The position numbers were made by a program, and so were the translations under genes. A DNA stretch of 64,000 nt from contig NZ_PPFB01000001.1 of NCBI RefSeq assembly GCF_002899455.1, forward strand, positions 3,946,501 through 4,010,500, in the 5' to 3' direction. Source of the DNA: Streptomyces sp. DH-12 (GTDB lineage Bacteria > Actinomycetota > Actinomycetes > Streptomycetales > Streptomycetaceae). Below the pieces are notes generated by a model. The model did no database searches, was not told the origin of the DNA, and saw only the letters and a program-made list of their open reading frames with translations. This document shows, in pieces, positions 43,708 to 52,807 of the stretch (position 1 is the stretch's first letter; each line of letters begins with the position of its first letter).

Positions 43708-44615
43708 CAACCCTCAGCATCGACCACGTCTCCCGCTGGTTCGGCAACGTGGTCGCCGTCAACGACGTCACCATGACCATCGGCCCCGGCGTCACCGGCC
43801 TGCTCGGCCCCAACGGCGCCGGCAAGTCCACCCTGATCAACATGATGGGCGGCTTCCTCGCCCCCTCCACCGGCACCGTCACCCTCGACGGCGAGCAGGT
43901 GTGGCGGAACGAGAGGATCTACCGGCACATCGGCATCGTCCCCGAGCGCGAGGCGATGTACGACTTCCTCACCGGCCGCGAGTTCGTCCTCGCCAACGCC
44001 GAGCTGCACGGCCTGGGCGCCAAGGCCGCCCAGAAGGCGCTCGCCACGGTGGAGATGGAGTACGCGCAGGACCGCAAGATCGCCACCTACTCCAAGGGCA
44101 TGCGGCAGCGGGTGAAGATGGCCTCCGCGCTGGTCCACGACCCGTCGCTGCTCCTGCTGGACGAGCCCTTCAACGGCATGGACCCGCGCCAGCGCATGCA
44201 GCTGATGGACCTGTTGCGGCGGATGGGCGACGAGGGCCGCACCGTGCTGTTCTCCTCCCACATCCTCGAAGAGGTCGAGCAGCTCGCCTGGCACATCGAG
44301 GTCGTCGTCGCCGGCCGGCACGCGGCCAGCGGTGACTTCCGCCGGATCCGCCGCCTGATGACGGACCGCCCGCACCGCTACCTGGTCCGCTCCAGCGACG
44401 ACCGCGCCCTCGCGGCCGCGCTGATCGCCGACCCGTCCACGTCCGGCATCGAGGTGGACGTCACGGAGGGCGCCCTGCGCATCCAGGCCGTCGACTTCGG
44501 CCGCTTCACCGCGCTGCTGCCGAAGGTCGCGAGGGAGCACGGCATCCGCCTGCTCACGGTCTCGCCGTCCGACGAGTCCCTCGAGTCCGTGTTCTCGTAC
44601 CTGGTCGCGGCGTAG
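43704..44615 (+). CDS. ABC-2 type transporter, second ATP-binding subunit
   Basis: A 303-residue ATPase: Walker A GPNGAGKST, signature SKGMRQRVKMASALVHD, Walker B LLLLDEPFNGMDP, and a DrrA-like C-terminal extension. GTG 43704 overlaps the permease stop. Distinct enough from the first ATPase to suggest a heteromeric exporter. Confidence 0.92.
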   Translation: MTTLSIDHVSRWFGNVVAVNDVTMTIGPGVTGLLGPNGAGKSTLINMMGGFLAPSTGTVTLDGEQVWRNERIYRHIGIVPEREAMYDFLTGREFVLANAELHGLGAKAAQKALATVEMEYAQDRKIATYSKGMRQRVKMASALVHDPSLLLLDEPFNGMDPRQRMQLMDLLRRMGDEGRTVLFSSHILEEVEQLAWHIEVVVAGRHAASGDFRRIRRLMTDRPHRYLVRSSDDRALAAALIADPSTSGIEVDVTEGALRIQAVDFGRFTALLPKVAREHGIRLLTVSPSDESLESVFSYLVAA

Positions 44616-44624
44616 GAGGCCCTG

Positions 44625-45344
44625 ATGTACGACCCCACAGTCGCCCGGCTCACCTACCGGGCCCTGCTCGGCCGTCGCCGGGCCCTCATCCTGGGCGCAC
44701 TGCCCCTGCTGCTCCTCGTGATCTCCCTGGCGGTGCGCGCCCTCGCCGGCGCCGACGACCAGACCGCCGCCGACGTCCTCGGCGGCCTGGCGCTCGCCAC
44801 CATGGTGCCGATCATCGGCGTCATCGCGGGCACCGGCGCGATCGGCCCGGAGATCGACGACGGCTCGGTGGTGTACCTGCTGTCCAAGCCGATCAAGCGG
44901 CCGACGATCATCTACACCAAGCTGATCGTCGCCGTCGCCGTCACCATGGTGTTCTCCGCGGTGCCGACGCTGATCGCGGGCTTCGTCCTCAACGGCAACG
45001 GCCGGCAGGTCGCGGTCGCCTACACGGTGGCCGCCCTGGTCGCCTCGATCGCCTACGCGGCGCTGTTCCTGCTGCTCGGCACGGTCTCGCGGCACGCGGT
45101 GGTCCTCGGCCTGGTGTACGCGCTGGTCTGGGAGGCGCTGTTCGGTTCCCTGGTGCCCGGCGCGCGCACGCTGAGCGTCCAGCAGTGGTCCCTCGCCGTG
45201 GCGGAGAAGGTGGCGGGCGGCGAGCTGGTCACCTCGGACGTGGGCCTGACCACGGCGACGGTCGCGCTGGTCGCCGTCACGGTGCTGGCCACCTGGTACG
45301 CCGGCCAGAAGCTGCGCACGCTGACGCTCGCCGGCGAGGAGTGA
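44625..45344 (+). CDS. ABC-2 type transporter, second permease
   Basis: A 239-residue membrane protein with six hydrophobic helices; starts MYDPTVARLTYRALLGRRR, typical of small ABC-2 permeases. It is last in the four-gene operon, nine bases after the previous stop, and is followed by a hairpin terminator. Confidence 0.9.
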   Translation: MYDPTVARLTYRALLGRRRALILGALPLLLLVISLAVRALAGADDQTAADVLGGLALATMVPIIGVIAGTGAIGPEIDDGSVVYLLSKPIKRPTIIYTKLIVAVAVTMVFSAVPTLIAGFVLNGNGRQVAVAYTVAALVASIAYAALFLLLGTVSRHAVVLGLVYALVWEALFGSLVPGARTLSVQQWSLAVAEKVAGGELVTSDVGLTTATVALVAVTVLATWYAGQKLRTLTLAGEE

Positions 45345-45369
45345 GGGGCGCCTCCCCTGGGAAGCGCGA

Positions 45370-45399
45370 GGGCGGTGCCGCTCACCGGCGGCACCGCCC
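45370..45399 (+). terminator. Intrinsic terminator after the ABC operon
   Basis: GGGCGGTGCCG (45370-45380) pairs with CGGCACCGCCC (45389-45399), 25 bases after the stop. Confidence 0.8.
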
Positions 45400-45514
45400 T
45401 TCGCCGTCTCCGGCCGTTTTATTCGGTGGCGCGCGATGTGTCCGGCCGGGCACAGTGAGATGTCCGCATCGCCGGGAACGTCCGGCGACCGTGAGCCGGG
45501 AGAGGAGCGGGACC

Positions 45515-45577
45515 ATGCCCATGCACGGCAGTACGTCCCGTTCCCGTCGGGGCAGCCCGCGGCGGACTCCGGAGTAA
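45515..45577 (+). CDS. Possible 20-residue peptide
   Basis: ATG 45515, after GAGAGGAG at a suitable distance, opens a 20-codon frame with basic residues (MPMHGS... ending RRTPE) and a TAA stop. It lies between the ABC operon terminator and the tRNA-like gene. It could be a leader peptide or chance; no homologue is known to me. Confidence 0.25.
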   Translation: MPMHGSTSRSRRGSPRRTPE

Positions 45578-45666
45578 TCCCTACTGCTCCGTCGAGTCCC
45601 CCCGAGGACCTGCCCGGGGCGGCCGCTTCGAGCGCGCGCACATGAGGGCGCGCGGGCCGCCCACCC

Positions 45667-45758
<92 letters not shown>

Positions 45759-45814
45759 GAACGCCGAACGCCGAACGCCGAACGCCGAACGCCGAACGCC
45801 GAACGCCGAACGCC
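45759..45814. repeat. Eight tandem copies of the heptamer GAACGCC
   Basis: Bases 45759-45814 are eight exact head-to-tail copies of GAACGCC, beginning two bases after the tRNA discriminator. They end 35 bases before the stop of the HAD gene on the other strand. The repeat unit resembles the flanking tRNA 3' end (CGCCGAACG), so it probably arose by slippage there. Copy number should vary between strains. Confidence 0.95.
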
Positions 45815-45848
45815 GTAGGCGCGGTGAGCGGCGCTCAGCGCAGGGACG

Positions 45849-46661
45849 TCAGCCCAGCAGGCGCTCCAGCACCACCGCGATGCCGTCGTCCTCGTTGGAC
45901 GCCGTCACCTCGTCGGCGACCGCCCGCAGCTCACGGTGGGCGTTGGCCATGGCGACGCCGTGGCCGGCCCAGGCGAACATCGGGATGTCGTTGGGCATGT
46001 CGCCGAAGGCGATCGTCTCCGCCGCCTTCACGCCGAGCCGGCGGGCGGCGAGCGACAGCCCCGTCGCCTTGGACAGCCCGAGCGGCAGCAGCTCCACGAT
46101 GCCCTCGCCCGCCATGACGACGGTGACGAAACCGCCCGCGGTGCGCTCGGCCGCCGCGGCCAGCTCGTCCGAACTCAGCTCCGGATGCTGGATGTACAGC
46201 TTGTTCAGCGGGGCCGCCCACAGGTCCGAGGCGTCCGTGAACGGCGTCGCCGGCAGCGCGCCGGCGACGTCGTAACCCGGCCCGACCAGCACCTCGCCGT
46301 CCAGGCCGTCCCGGCTCGCCGCCAGGTGCAGCGGGCCGACCTCCGCCTCTATCTTGGCGAGCGCCACCCCGGCGAGCTGCCGGTCCAGCGTCACGGAGGT
46401 CAGCAGCCGGCCGGTCCCGGCGTCGTACACCTGGGCGCCCTGGCCGCAGACCGCGAGGCCCTGGTAGCCGAGGTCCTCGAGGATCGGGCGGGTCCAGGGC
46501 ACCGCGCGGCCGGTGACGACGATGTGCGCGGCACCCGCCGCGGCGGCCGCGGCGAGCGCCTCACGGGTGCGTCCGGACACCGAGTGGTCGTCACGCAGCA
46601 GCGTGCCGTCCAGGTCGGTGGCGACGAGCCGGTACGGGAAGGGGGACAGCGCGCCGCTCAC
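45849..46661 (-). CDS. HAD-superfamily Cof-type phosphatase (paralogue)
   Basis: A 270-residue Cof-type HAD: motif I DLDGTLL, motif II IVVTGRA, SKATG with the motif III lysine, motif IV GDMPNDIPM. It is close to the gene at 37063-37938. GTG 46661 (VSGALSPF) overlaps the serS stop by GTGA, so it is translationally coupled to serS. A house-cleaning phosphatase role is likely; the link to serS is shared by other Streptomyces as far as I recall. Confidence 0.88.
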   Translation of the reverse strand: MSGALSPFPYRLVATDLDGTLLRDDHSVSGRTREALAAAAAAGAAHIVVTGRAVPWTRPILEDLGYQGLAVCGQGAQVYDAGTGRLLTSVTLDRQLAGVALAKIEAEVGPLHLAASRDGLDGEVLVGPGYDVAGALPATPFTDASDLWAAPLNKLYIQHPELSSDELAAAAERTAGGFVTVVMAGEGIVELLPLGLSKATGLSLAARRLGVKAAETIAFGDMPNDIPMFAWAGHGVAMANAHRELRAVADEVTASNEDDGIAVVLERLLG

Positions 46662-47935
46662 TTGGCGACCGGTTCCAGGAGCTCGCGGCCGCCCAGGTAG
46701 GGGCGCAGCACCTCGGGCACGCGCACCGAGCCGTCGGGCTGCTGGTGGTTCTCCAGGATCGCCACGATGGTGCGCGGTACGGCGCACAGCGTGCCGTTGA
46801 GCGTGGCCAGCGGGCGTACCTTCTTGTCCTCACGCACCCGGATCTGCAGGCGGCGCGACTGGAACTCGGTGCAGTCCGAGGTCGAGGTCAGCTCGCGGTA
46901 CTTGCCCTGGGTCGGGATCCACGCCTCGCAGTCGTACTTACGGGCGGCCGAGGAGCCCAGGTCGCCCGAGGCGACGTCGATGACGCGGAACGGCAGCTCC
47001 AGCGAGGTCAGCCACTGCTTCTCCCACTCCAGCAGCCGCCGGTGCTCCTCCTGCGACTCCTCCGGGGTGACGTAGGAGAACATCTCCACCTTGTCGAACT
47101 GGTGGACGCGGAAGATGCCCCGGGTGTCCTTGCCGTGCGAGCCGGCCTCGCGGCGGAAGCAGGGCGAGAAGCCCGCGTAGCGCAGCGGCAGCCGGTCGGC
47201 CTCCAGGATCTCGTCCATGTGGTAGGCGGCCAGGGCCACCTCGGACGTGCCGACCAGGTACAGGTCGTCCTTGTCCAGGTGGTAGACGTCCTGCGAGGCC
47301 TGGCCGAGGAAGCCGGTGCCCGCCATCGACTGGGGGCGCACCAGCGCCGGGGTCAGCATCGGCGTGAAGCCGGCCGCCGTGGCCTGCGCCATCGCGGCGT
47401 TCACCAGGGCCAGCTCGAGCAGCGCGCCGACGCCGGTCAGGAAGTAGAAGCGGCTGCCGGAGACCTTGGCGCCGCGCTCGACGTCGATCGCGCCGAGGAG
47501 CTGGCCGAGCTCCAGGTGGTCCTTGGGCTCGAAGCCCTCGGCGGCGAAGTCGCGGACGGTGCCGTGCGTCTCCAGCGTGACGAAGTCCTCCTCGCCGCCG
47601 ACGGGCACGTCGGGGTGGACGAGGTTGCTCAGCCTGAGCAGGAGCTCCTGGGTCTCCGCGTCGGCGGCGTCGCGTTCGGCGTCGGCGGCCTTGACGTCGG
47701 CCTTGAGCTGCTCGGCCTTCTTGAGCAGCTCGGCCTTCTCGTCGCCGGCCGCCTTGCCGATGAGCTTGCCGAGCGACTTCTGCTCGGCGCGCAGCTCGTC
47801 GAAGCGGACGCCGGACGACCTGCGCCGTTCGTCGGCAGACAGGAGGGCGTCGACGAGCGCGACGTCCTCTCCACGGGCACGCTGCGAAGCGCGCACACGG
47901 TCGGGGTCCTCACGGAGCAGGCGAAGGTCAATCAC
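46658..47935 (-). CDS. serS: Seryl-tRNA synthetase
   Basis: A 425-residue class II synthetase: N-terminal tRNA-binding coiled coil (residues about 25-105, rich in E/K/A), then the catalytic domain with motif 2 around SPCFRREAGSHGKDTRGI and motif 3 near NGTLCAVPRTIVAILENHQ. SerRS recognises the long variable arm and acceptor rather than the anticodon. The start is GTG 47935 (VIDLRLLREDP); the open frame continues upstream but no protein similarity is visible there. A serine-type tRNA-like gene lies 0.9 kb downstream. Confidence 0.97.
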   Translation of the reverse strand: MIDLRLLREDPDRVRASQRARGEDVALVDALLSADERRRSSGVRFDELRAEQKSLGKLIGKAAGDEKAELLKKAEQLKADVKAADAERDAADAETQELLLRLSNLVHPDVPVGGEEDFVTLETHGTVRDFAAEGFEPKDHLELGQLLGAIDVERGAKVSGSRFYFLTGVGALLELALVNAAMAQATAAGFTPMLTPALVRPQSMAGTGFLGQASQDVYHLDKDDLYLVGTSEVALAAYHMDEILEADRLPLRYAGFSPCFRREAGSHGKDTRGIFRVHQFDKVEMFSYVTPEESQEEHRRLLEWEKQWLTSLELPFRVIDVASGDLGSSAARKYDCEAWIPTQGKYRELTSTSDCTEFQSRRLQIRVREDKKVRPLATLNGTLCAVPRTIVAILENHQQPDGSVRVPEVLRPYLGGRELLEPVAK

Positions 47936-48139
47936 GCGGTCAAGGCTACCGGTGCGGGGCGACGGCTCACGACCGACTGCTGCGGCACCGCGCTGTGCGT
48001 CCCTTTGCACGTGAATTGCCGGGTGTGTTCTTCATGGCCGCTTCGAGGTCAATACGGGAAGCGTCATCACTGGAAAGGGTCGGTCATGAGGCTCCGGGTT
48101 GACCGGAAACCCTTGTGCGGAACGGGACTTGGGGTCTGG

Positions 48140-48452
48140 CTGTCCACAGCTTTCCACATCACGCGAAAAGTTATCCACAGGTTGTGGGGAAGATCTGTGG
48201 ATGCCGGAATCGATCACTCCGAAAGGCTCGGCCGAAGGCGGTGTTCTCCTGCGTGAACTCCCCCTATCGCCACTTTTGAGAGGAAAGGGATCCCTCCAAA
48301 GGGTTGATCACCGCAAAAGAGTGGACGAAGCGCGGGCTGATGCGGAATGAACGCGCTCATGGCCTGTGGGGCGTTTTGTCGACCGAAGGGCGGCTCGGTG
48401 TCGACTTGTCCCCAGGTCGAGAAGCTGACCTGTGGATAACTTCTGTGGACAA
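48140..48452. promoter_or_regulatory. Strong DnaA-box cluster between serS and pheA
   Basis: The 576-base serS-pheA gap contains three perfect DnaA boxes: TTATCCACA at 48171-48179, TGTGGATAA at 48431-48439 and TGTGGACAA at 48444-48452 (the last two as reverse complements, 4 bases apart). CTGTCCACA (48140-48148) and TTGTCCCCA (48406-48414) have one mismatch. Weaker matches lie near 48150, 48184 and 48196. This resembles the high-affinity DnaA-titration clusters described near oriC in Streptomyces coelicolor. serS and its leader are on one side and pheA ends on the other; no gene lies between them. Confidence 0.8.
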
Positions 48453-48511
48453 TGACCCTCGGCAGGCAGGCCGGTTCCCGCCGCCCCCCCGCACCGGCCC
48501 GGGACCGCCCC

Positions 48512-49444
48512 TCAGAACCGGCCGTCCTGGCAACGCGCCACCCAGTCCGCCGCCCCCATGAACTCCTCGTCCGACGTCCCCGGGTACGGCGGCTGCACCT
48601 CACCGGGACGCACGCCCGCCCTCGGGTACGAGCCGAGGTAACGCACCTGGAGGCAGATGCGCTTCAGGCCCATCAGCGCCTCCGCCATCCGACGGTCGGA
48701 GATGTGCCCCTCGGCGTCGACGCAGAAGCAGTAGTTGCCGATGCCGGCTCCGGTCGGCCGCGACTGCAGCAGCATCAGGTTGATGCCGCGGGTGGCGAAC
48801 TCACCCAGCAGGTCGCGCAGACCGCCCGGGTGGTCGTCGCGCTGCCACAGGACCACCGAGGTCTTGTCCGCCCCGGTCGGCGCCGCCGGACGCGCGGGCC
48901 GGCCCACCAGCACGAACCGCGTCTGGGCGTTCTCCGCGTCGTGGATGCCCGTCTCCAGCGCCTCCAGCCCGTACCGGGCCGCCGCGAACTCGCCGGCGAA
49001 GGCGGCGTCGTACCGGCCCTCCTGGACCAGCCGCGCACCGTCCGCGTTCGAGGCGGCCGACTCCCAGACGGCGTCGGGCAGGTGCGTGCGGAGCCAGTTG
49101 CGCACCTGCGGCTGGGCGGCCGGGTGGGCGGTCACCGTCTTGATGTCCGACAGCTCGGTGCCCGGGCGGACCAGCAACGCGAAGGTGATCGACAGCAGCA
49201 CCTCGCGGTAGATCATCAGCGGGGCGCCCGCGACCAGCTCGTCGAGGGTGGTGGTGATCCCGCCCTCCACCGAGTTCTCGATGGGGACGAAAGCGGCCTC
49301 GGCCTCGCCGGCGCGCACCGCGTCGAGCGCGGACTGCACGGACACGTACGGGACCAGCTCACGCGTGGCCGCCTCGGGAAGCGTGCGCAGGGCGACTTCG
49401 GTGAAGGTGCCCTCTGGGCCGAGATACGCATAGCTCGCTGGCAT
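48512..49444 (-). CDS. pheA: Prephenate dehydratase
   Basis: A 310-residue stand-alone monofunctional prephenate dehydratase, making phenylpyruvate for phenylalanine. The catalytic domain (1-185) has YLGPEGTFTE, PIENSVEGGI and the N-x-T-x-F region AQTRFVLVGR; the C-terminal ACT domain (about 200-275) has SRPTG and binds phenylalanine for feedback inhibition. The start is ATG 49444. It is followed by the long serS-pheA gap with DnaA boxes. Confidence 0.96.
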   Translation of the reverse strand: MPASYAYLGPEGTFTEVALRTLPEAATRELVPYVSVQSALDAVRAGEAEAAFVPIENSVEGGITTTLDELVAGAPLMIYREVLLSITFALLVRPGTELSDIKTVTAHPAAQPQVRNWLRTHLPDAVWESAASNADGARLVQEGRYDAAFAGEFAAARYGLEALETGIHDAENAQTRFVLVGRPARPAAPTGADKTSVVLWQRDDHPGGLRDLLGEFATRGINLMLLQSRPTGAGIGNYCFCVDAEGHISDRRMAEALMGLKRICLQVRYLGSYPRAGVRPGEVQPPYPGTSDEEFMGAADWVARCQDGRF

Positions 49445-49515
49445 GACCTCACCCTAATGGGCCCACGCCGACGGCAACTCCCGAGACAGCTCGCGAGGGT
49501 GACTCCGCGCGGTTC

Positions 49516-50799
49516 TCATCCCTCCAGCAGCGCCTGGCCCACATACTCGCCCTCCGCCGCCCCGCCCGGGACCGCGAACAGCCCGCTGGCCTCGTGGCGG
49601 ATGAACGGCGTCAGGGCGTCACCCCGGTCGAGCTTGCGCTGCACCGGCACGAAGCCGCGCAGCGGATCGGCCTGCCAGCAGATGAACAGCAGACCCGCGT
49701 CGGGCGTCCCGTCCGCGTCGATGCCGTCGTGGTACGAGAACGGCCGGCGCAGCATCGCCGCCCCGCCGTTCTGGTCGGGCCGTGTGATCCGCGCGTGCGC
49801 GTTGACGGGGACGACCAGATTGCCCCGGGCGTCTGTCTTCTCCAGGTCCATCTCGGTCGTCTCGTCGCCCCCGGACAGCGGGGCGCCGTCCGACTTGCGC
49901 CGCCCGATGACACCCTCCTGCTCCTTGAGCGACAGCTTCTCCCAGTCGTCCAGCAGCATGCGGATCCGGCGTACGACCACGTAGGAGCCGTTCGCCATCC
50001 AGGCGGGCTCGCCCTGCTCCGGCACGAAGATCCGCTCGTCGAAATCGGGTTCTTCGGGCTTCGGATTGCGGGTGCCGTCGACCTGGCCCATCAGATTGCG
50101 GGTGGTCATCGGGCGGACGGTGGCGCCCGGCGAGCGGTTGAAGCCGTTCATCTGCCAGCGCACCCGGGCCGCCGCGCCCGCGTCCTTGTGCACCGCGCGC
50201 AGGGCGTGGAACGCCACGAGGGCGTCGTCCGCGCCGATCTGCACCCACAGGTCGCCGTCGCTGCGGGCCCGGTCGAGCCGGTCGGAGGAGAAGGCGGGCA
50301 GCGGGTCCAGGGCGGCCGGACGCTGCTTCTCCAGCCCGGTGCGCGCGAAGAAGCTGTGCCCGAACCCGAAGGTGAGGGTCAGCGAGGAGGGTCCGGCGTC
50401 ACGGGCCACGTCGCTGTCGCCCTGGGCGTCGAACTCACCGGCCATCAGCCGCCGGGCGGTGTCGGACCAGCGGCGCAGCAGCGCGGCCGCCTCCTTGCGT
50501 CCGGCGCCGGGCATGAGGTCGAAGGCGACGAGATGGCCACGCGAATGGAGCGGGTCGGTGATGCCCGGCTGATGTCTCACGTGAAACGGCACCCGGGTGG
50601 CACCGACCGAGGTGAGCGGGGTGGCCCCGGAGGGTGCCGCCGCGTAGCCGACGGCCCCGCCCGCAGCCCCGAGCACGAGCCCGGCGGCGCCGGCCGTGCC
50701 GAGCAGACGCCGTCGTGAGATGCCCGTCCCGGAGGCGGCGGTTTCCGTCGTGGGTTCCTCCTCGGGGGCGCGGGTCTGCGACAGGGAAGGGTCAGGCAT
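49516..50799 (-). CDS. dtpA: Tat-exported DyP-type heme peroxidase DtpA
   Basis: A 427-residue dye-decolorizing peroxidase. Twin-arginine signal at residues 28-35 (SRRRLLG), a characteristic GQVDG motif (catalytic Asp, GxxDG), and a later NAHAR with the likely proximal histidine region. In Streptomyces lividans, DtpA is needed for maturation of the copper oxidase GlxA and for glucose-triggered morphogenesis. The gene follows copCD on the same strand. A parS-like site at 50574-50587 lies in its reading frame, encoding part of PFHVRHQ. Confidence 0.93.
   Translation of the reverse strand: MPDPSLSQTRAPEEEPTTETAASGTGISRRRLLGTAGAAGLVLGAAGGAVGYAAAPSGATPLTSVGATRVPFHVRHQPGITDPLHSRGHLVAFDLMPGAGRKEAAALLRRWSDTARRLMAGEFDAQGDSDVARDAGPSSLTLTFGFGHSFFARTGLEKQRPAALDPLPAFSSDRLDRARSDGDLWVQIGADDALVAFHALRAVHKDAGAAARVRWQMNGFNRSPGATVRPMTTRNLMGQVDGTRNPKPEEPDFDERIFVPEQGEPAWMANGSYVVVRRIRMLLDDWEKLSLKEQEGVIGRRKSDGAPLSGGDETTEMDLEKTDARGNLVVPVNAHARITRPDQNGGAAMLRRPFSYHDGIDADGTPDAGLLFICWQADPLRGFVPVQRKLDRGDALTPFIRHEASGLFAVPGGAAEGEYVGQALLEG
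50574..50587. promoter_or_regulatory. parS: parS-like ParB-binding site within dtpA
   Basis: GTCTCACGTGAAAC, one mismatch (position 3) to parS, lies inside the dtpA coding sequence near its 5' end. It encodes FHVR on the minus strand, so it constrains the mature protein just after the Tat signal. Confidence 0.7.
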
Positions 50800-50805
50800 G
50801 GTGGT

Positions 50806-52794
50806 TCAGCCGATCTGAGCGTTCTTGGAGACGGTCACCTGGTCGATGTCGGAGGTCCGCACGGTCACCTCGACCTTCCAGTCGCCCGCCATGGGGATCT
50901 GCACTCCGCTCGCCGACCAGTGTCCGGTGGCGATGCGGTCGGGGGCGACGGGCAGCGGTCCGATGTCCTGGGCGGTGAGGGTGAGGGCGATCTTCACCTC
51001 GGGGACGTCGACGGGCTTTCCGTCCGGTCCCTCGGCGTAGACGTGCATCACGTTGTCGCCGACCCGGGCGGGGTCGAGGTCGACCGAGACGACGCCCTTG
51101 CCGTTCTGACCGCCGGTGTCGAAGGGCATGGTCAGGCTCACCGCGCCACTGCCCTGCCCGGTCTCCGCGGCGGCGGAGGACGAGGTGGCCGTCGCCGCCC
51201 GCGCGTCCTGCTCGGTGCGGCCCGGCTCGGTCTGCGTCAGCACGGTGGTGACGGCCAGCAGCACGACGGCGACGCCCGCCTCGGCGAGCACCGACCGGCG
51301 CAGTCCGAACCGGTTCGGGTCGGCGTCCCGCAGCCGTTTCTGCCGGGCGGCCTCCGCCGCGGCCCGCTGCCGTGCGAGCTGCGCGGCCCGTACGGAGTCC
51401 TTTCCGGCTTCGGCCTGCTTCGCGTCGGGGGCCTCCGGCGGGGCGGTGCCGGCCGGTTGCCCGACCTCCTCGGCCGCGGCGGGCATCCGCGCGTCGGCCA
51501 GCCGCTGCGTCCAGCGGCGCGACACGAAGGCGGCCGCGACCATCACGGCCACCAGCACGATCTTGACGAGCAGCAGCTGCCCGTACCGGGTGTCGGTGAA
51601 GGCGGACCACGAGCCGAGCTGCCGCCAGCTCTGGTACACGCCGGTGACGGCGAGCGTGACCACGCTGCCGAAGGCGAGGCGCGAGAACCGCCGGACGGCG
51701 TCCCGCCCGACCGGCGTCTCGACGGGCGCCCGGTAGAGCGCGACGAGGAGGGCGGTGAGCCCGCCCAGCCAGGCGGCGACCGCCAGCAGGTGCACCACGT
51801 GGACCGGCATGGCCACGCCCGCCTGGATGCCCTGCGAGGCGTGCTCGGACATGGCCCAGCTCGCGGCCAGCCCGGCTGAGACGACCGTCCCGCCGACCGC
51901 CAGCCCGAAGGTCAGGTCCCGCTGGTCCGGCTCGCCGCCGTCCCCGGAGCCCTCCGCGCGGTCGGAGCCGGCGGCGTCGTCGGCATGGTCGTCCGGGCTA
52001 CCGGCGGGCGCCGTACGGGCGTACGCCCCGAACAGCACCGCGATGAACAGCGCCGCCGCGGCGAGCAGCAGCAGCCGGGACACCAGGGCCGCGCCCGTCT
52101 TGGTCTGGAGCACGTCGCCGAGCAGGGTCAGGTCGAAGATGTCACCGGCCTTGCCGGAGGTGGTGTAGGAGCCGCGCAGCATCAGCAGGCCCAGTGTGGC
52201 GGCGGTGAGCGCGAGCCATCCGGAGACCACCAGACGCTGGACCGCCCGCACCCGGGCGCCCGGCCCCCAGCAGGCGAGGACGAAGGCGGCCCCGCCCGCC
52301 ATGACGACGAAACCCGCGTAGGAGACGTAGCGGCCGAAGCCGTACAGCCAGCCCACGAGGCCGTCGTCGGAGCCCTGCGCGGAGACCGAGACGGTCGTCT
52401 CCGAGGGCGCGCCGATGGAGAAGGTGAACGCGCCGGCGACCGGGTGGCTGTCGGCGGACACCACCTGGTAGGCCACCGTGTACGTACCGTCGGGCAGCCC
52501 GCTCACCAGCCGCACGCTGTACGTGGTGCCGCTGGGGTTGGCGGGGTCGCCCTTGTCCACCCGCTCGCCCTTGGGGTCCAGCACCCGCACGGAGTCGTCG
52601 CTCACCGCGATCGGCTCCGAGAAGGTGAGCGAGACCTGCGAGGGCGCCGTGTCGACCACCGCCCCCTGCGCGGGGTCGCTGCCGGTCAGCGCGGCGTGCG
52701 CGGAGGCGGGAGCGGCCCCGGCGAGGAGCGCACCGGCGACGGCCAGGATCAGCAGCACCAGGGTCCGCACGCGGGGGGCGATGGTCTGGGTCAC
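50806..52794 (-). CDS. CopC-CopD copper resistance/transport fusion
   Basis: A 662-residue membrane protein. Signal peptide followed by a CopC domain (HAALTGSDPAQGAVVDTAPS with the N-terminal Cu-binding histidine; residues about 33-130). A CopD membrane domain of eight helices follows (roughly 155-440). The C-terminal soluble part (about 540-660) is an immunoglobulin-like YtkA/FixH-type domain. It handles copper across the membrane. It starts at ATG 52794, just downstream of ecuC, and dtpA starts seven bases after its stop. Confidence 0.9.
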   Translation of the reverse strand: MTQTIAPRVRTLVLLILAVAGALLAGAAPASAHAALTGSDPAQGAVVDTAPSQVSLTFSEPIAVSDDSVRVLDPKGERVDKGDPANPSGTTYSVRLVSGLPDGTYTVAYQVVSADSHPVAGAFTFSIGAPSETTVSVSAQGSDDGLVGWLYGFGRYVSYAGFVVMAGGAAFVLACWGPGARVRAVQRLVVSGWLALTAATLGLLMLRGSYTTSGKAGDIFDLTLLGDVLQTKTGAALVSRLLLLAAAALFIAVLFGAYARTAPAGSPDDHADDAAGSDRAEGSGDGGEPDQRDLTFGLAVGGTVVSAGLAASWAMSEHASQGIQAGVAMPVHVVHLLAVAAWLGGLTALLVALYRAPVETPVGRDAVRRFSRLAFGSVVTLAVTGVYQSWRQLGSWSAFTDTRYGQLLLVKIVLVAVMVAAAFVSRRWTQRLADARMPAAAEEVGQPAGTAPPEAPDAKQAEAGKDSVRAAQLARQRAAAEAARQKRLRDADPNRFGLRRSVLAEAGVAVVLLAVTTVLTQTEPGRTEQDARAATATSSSAAAETGQGSGAVSLTMPFDTGGQNGKGVVSVDLDPARVGDNVMHVYAEGPDGKPVDVPEVKIALTLTAQDIGPLPVAPDRIATGHWSASGVQIPMAGDWKVEVTVRTSDIDQVTVSKNAQIG

Positions 52795-52807
52795 AGGGGT
52801 GTCTCCC

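Noticed and set aside
45759..45814. Tandem heptamers considered as a CRISPR array
   Set aside because: Units are contiguous with no spacers; this is a microsatellite.
48003..48016. TTGCACGTGAATTG considered as an eighth parS
   Set aside because: Four mismatches from the 14-mer, below the level I accept.
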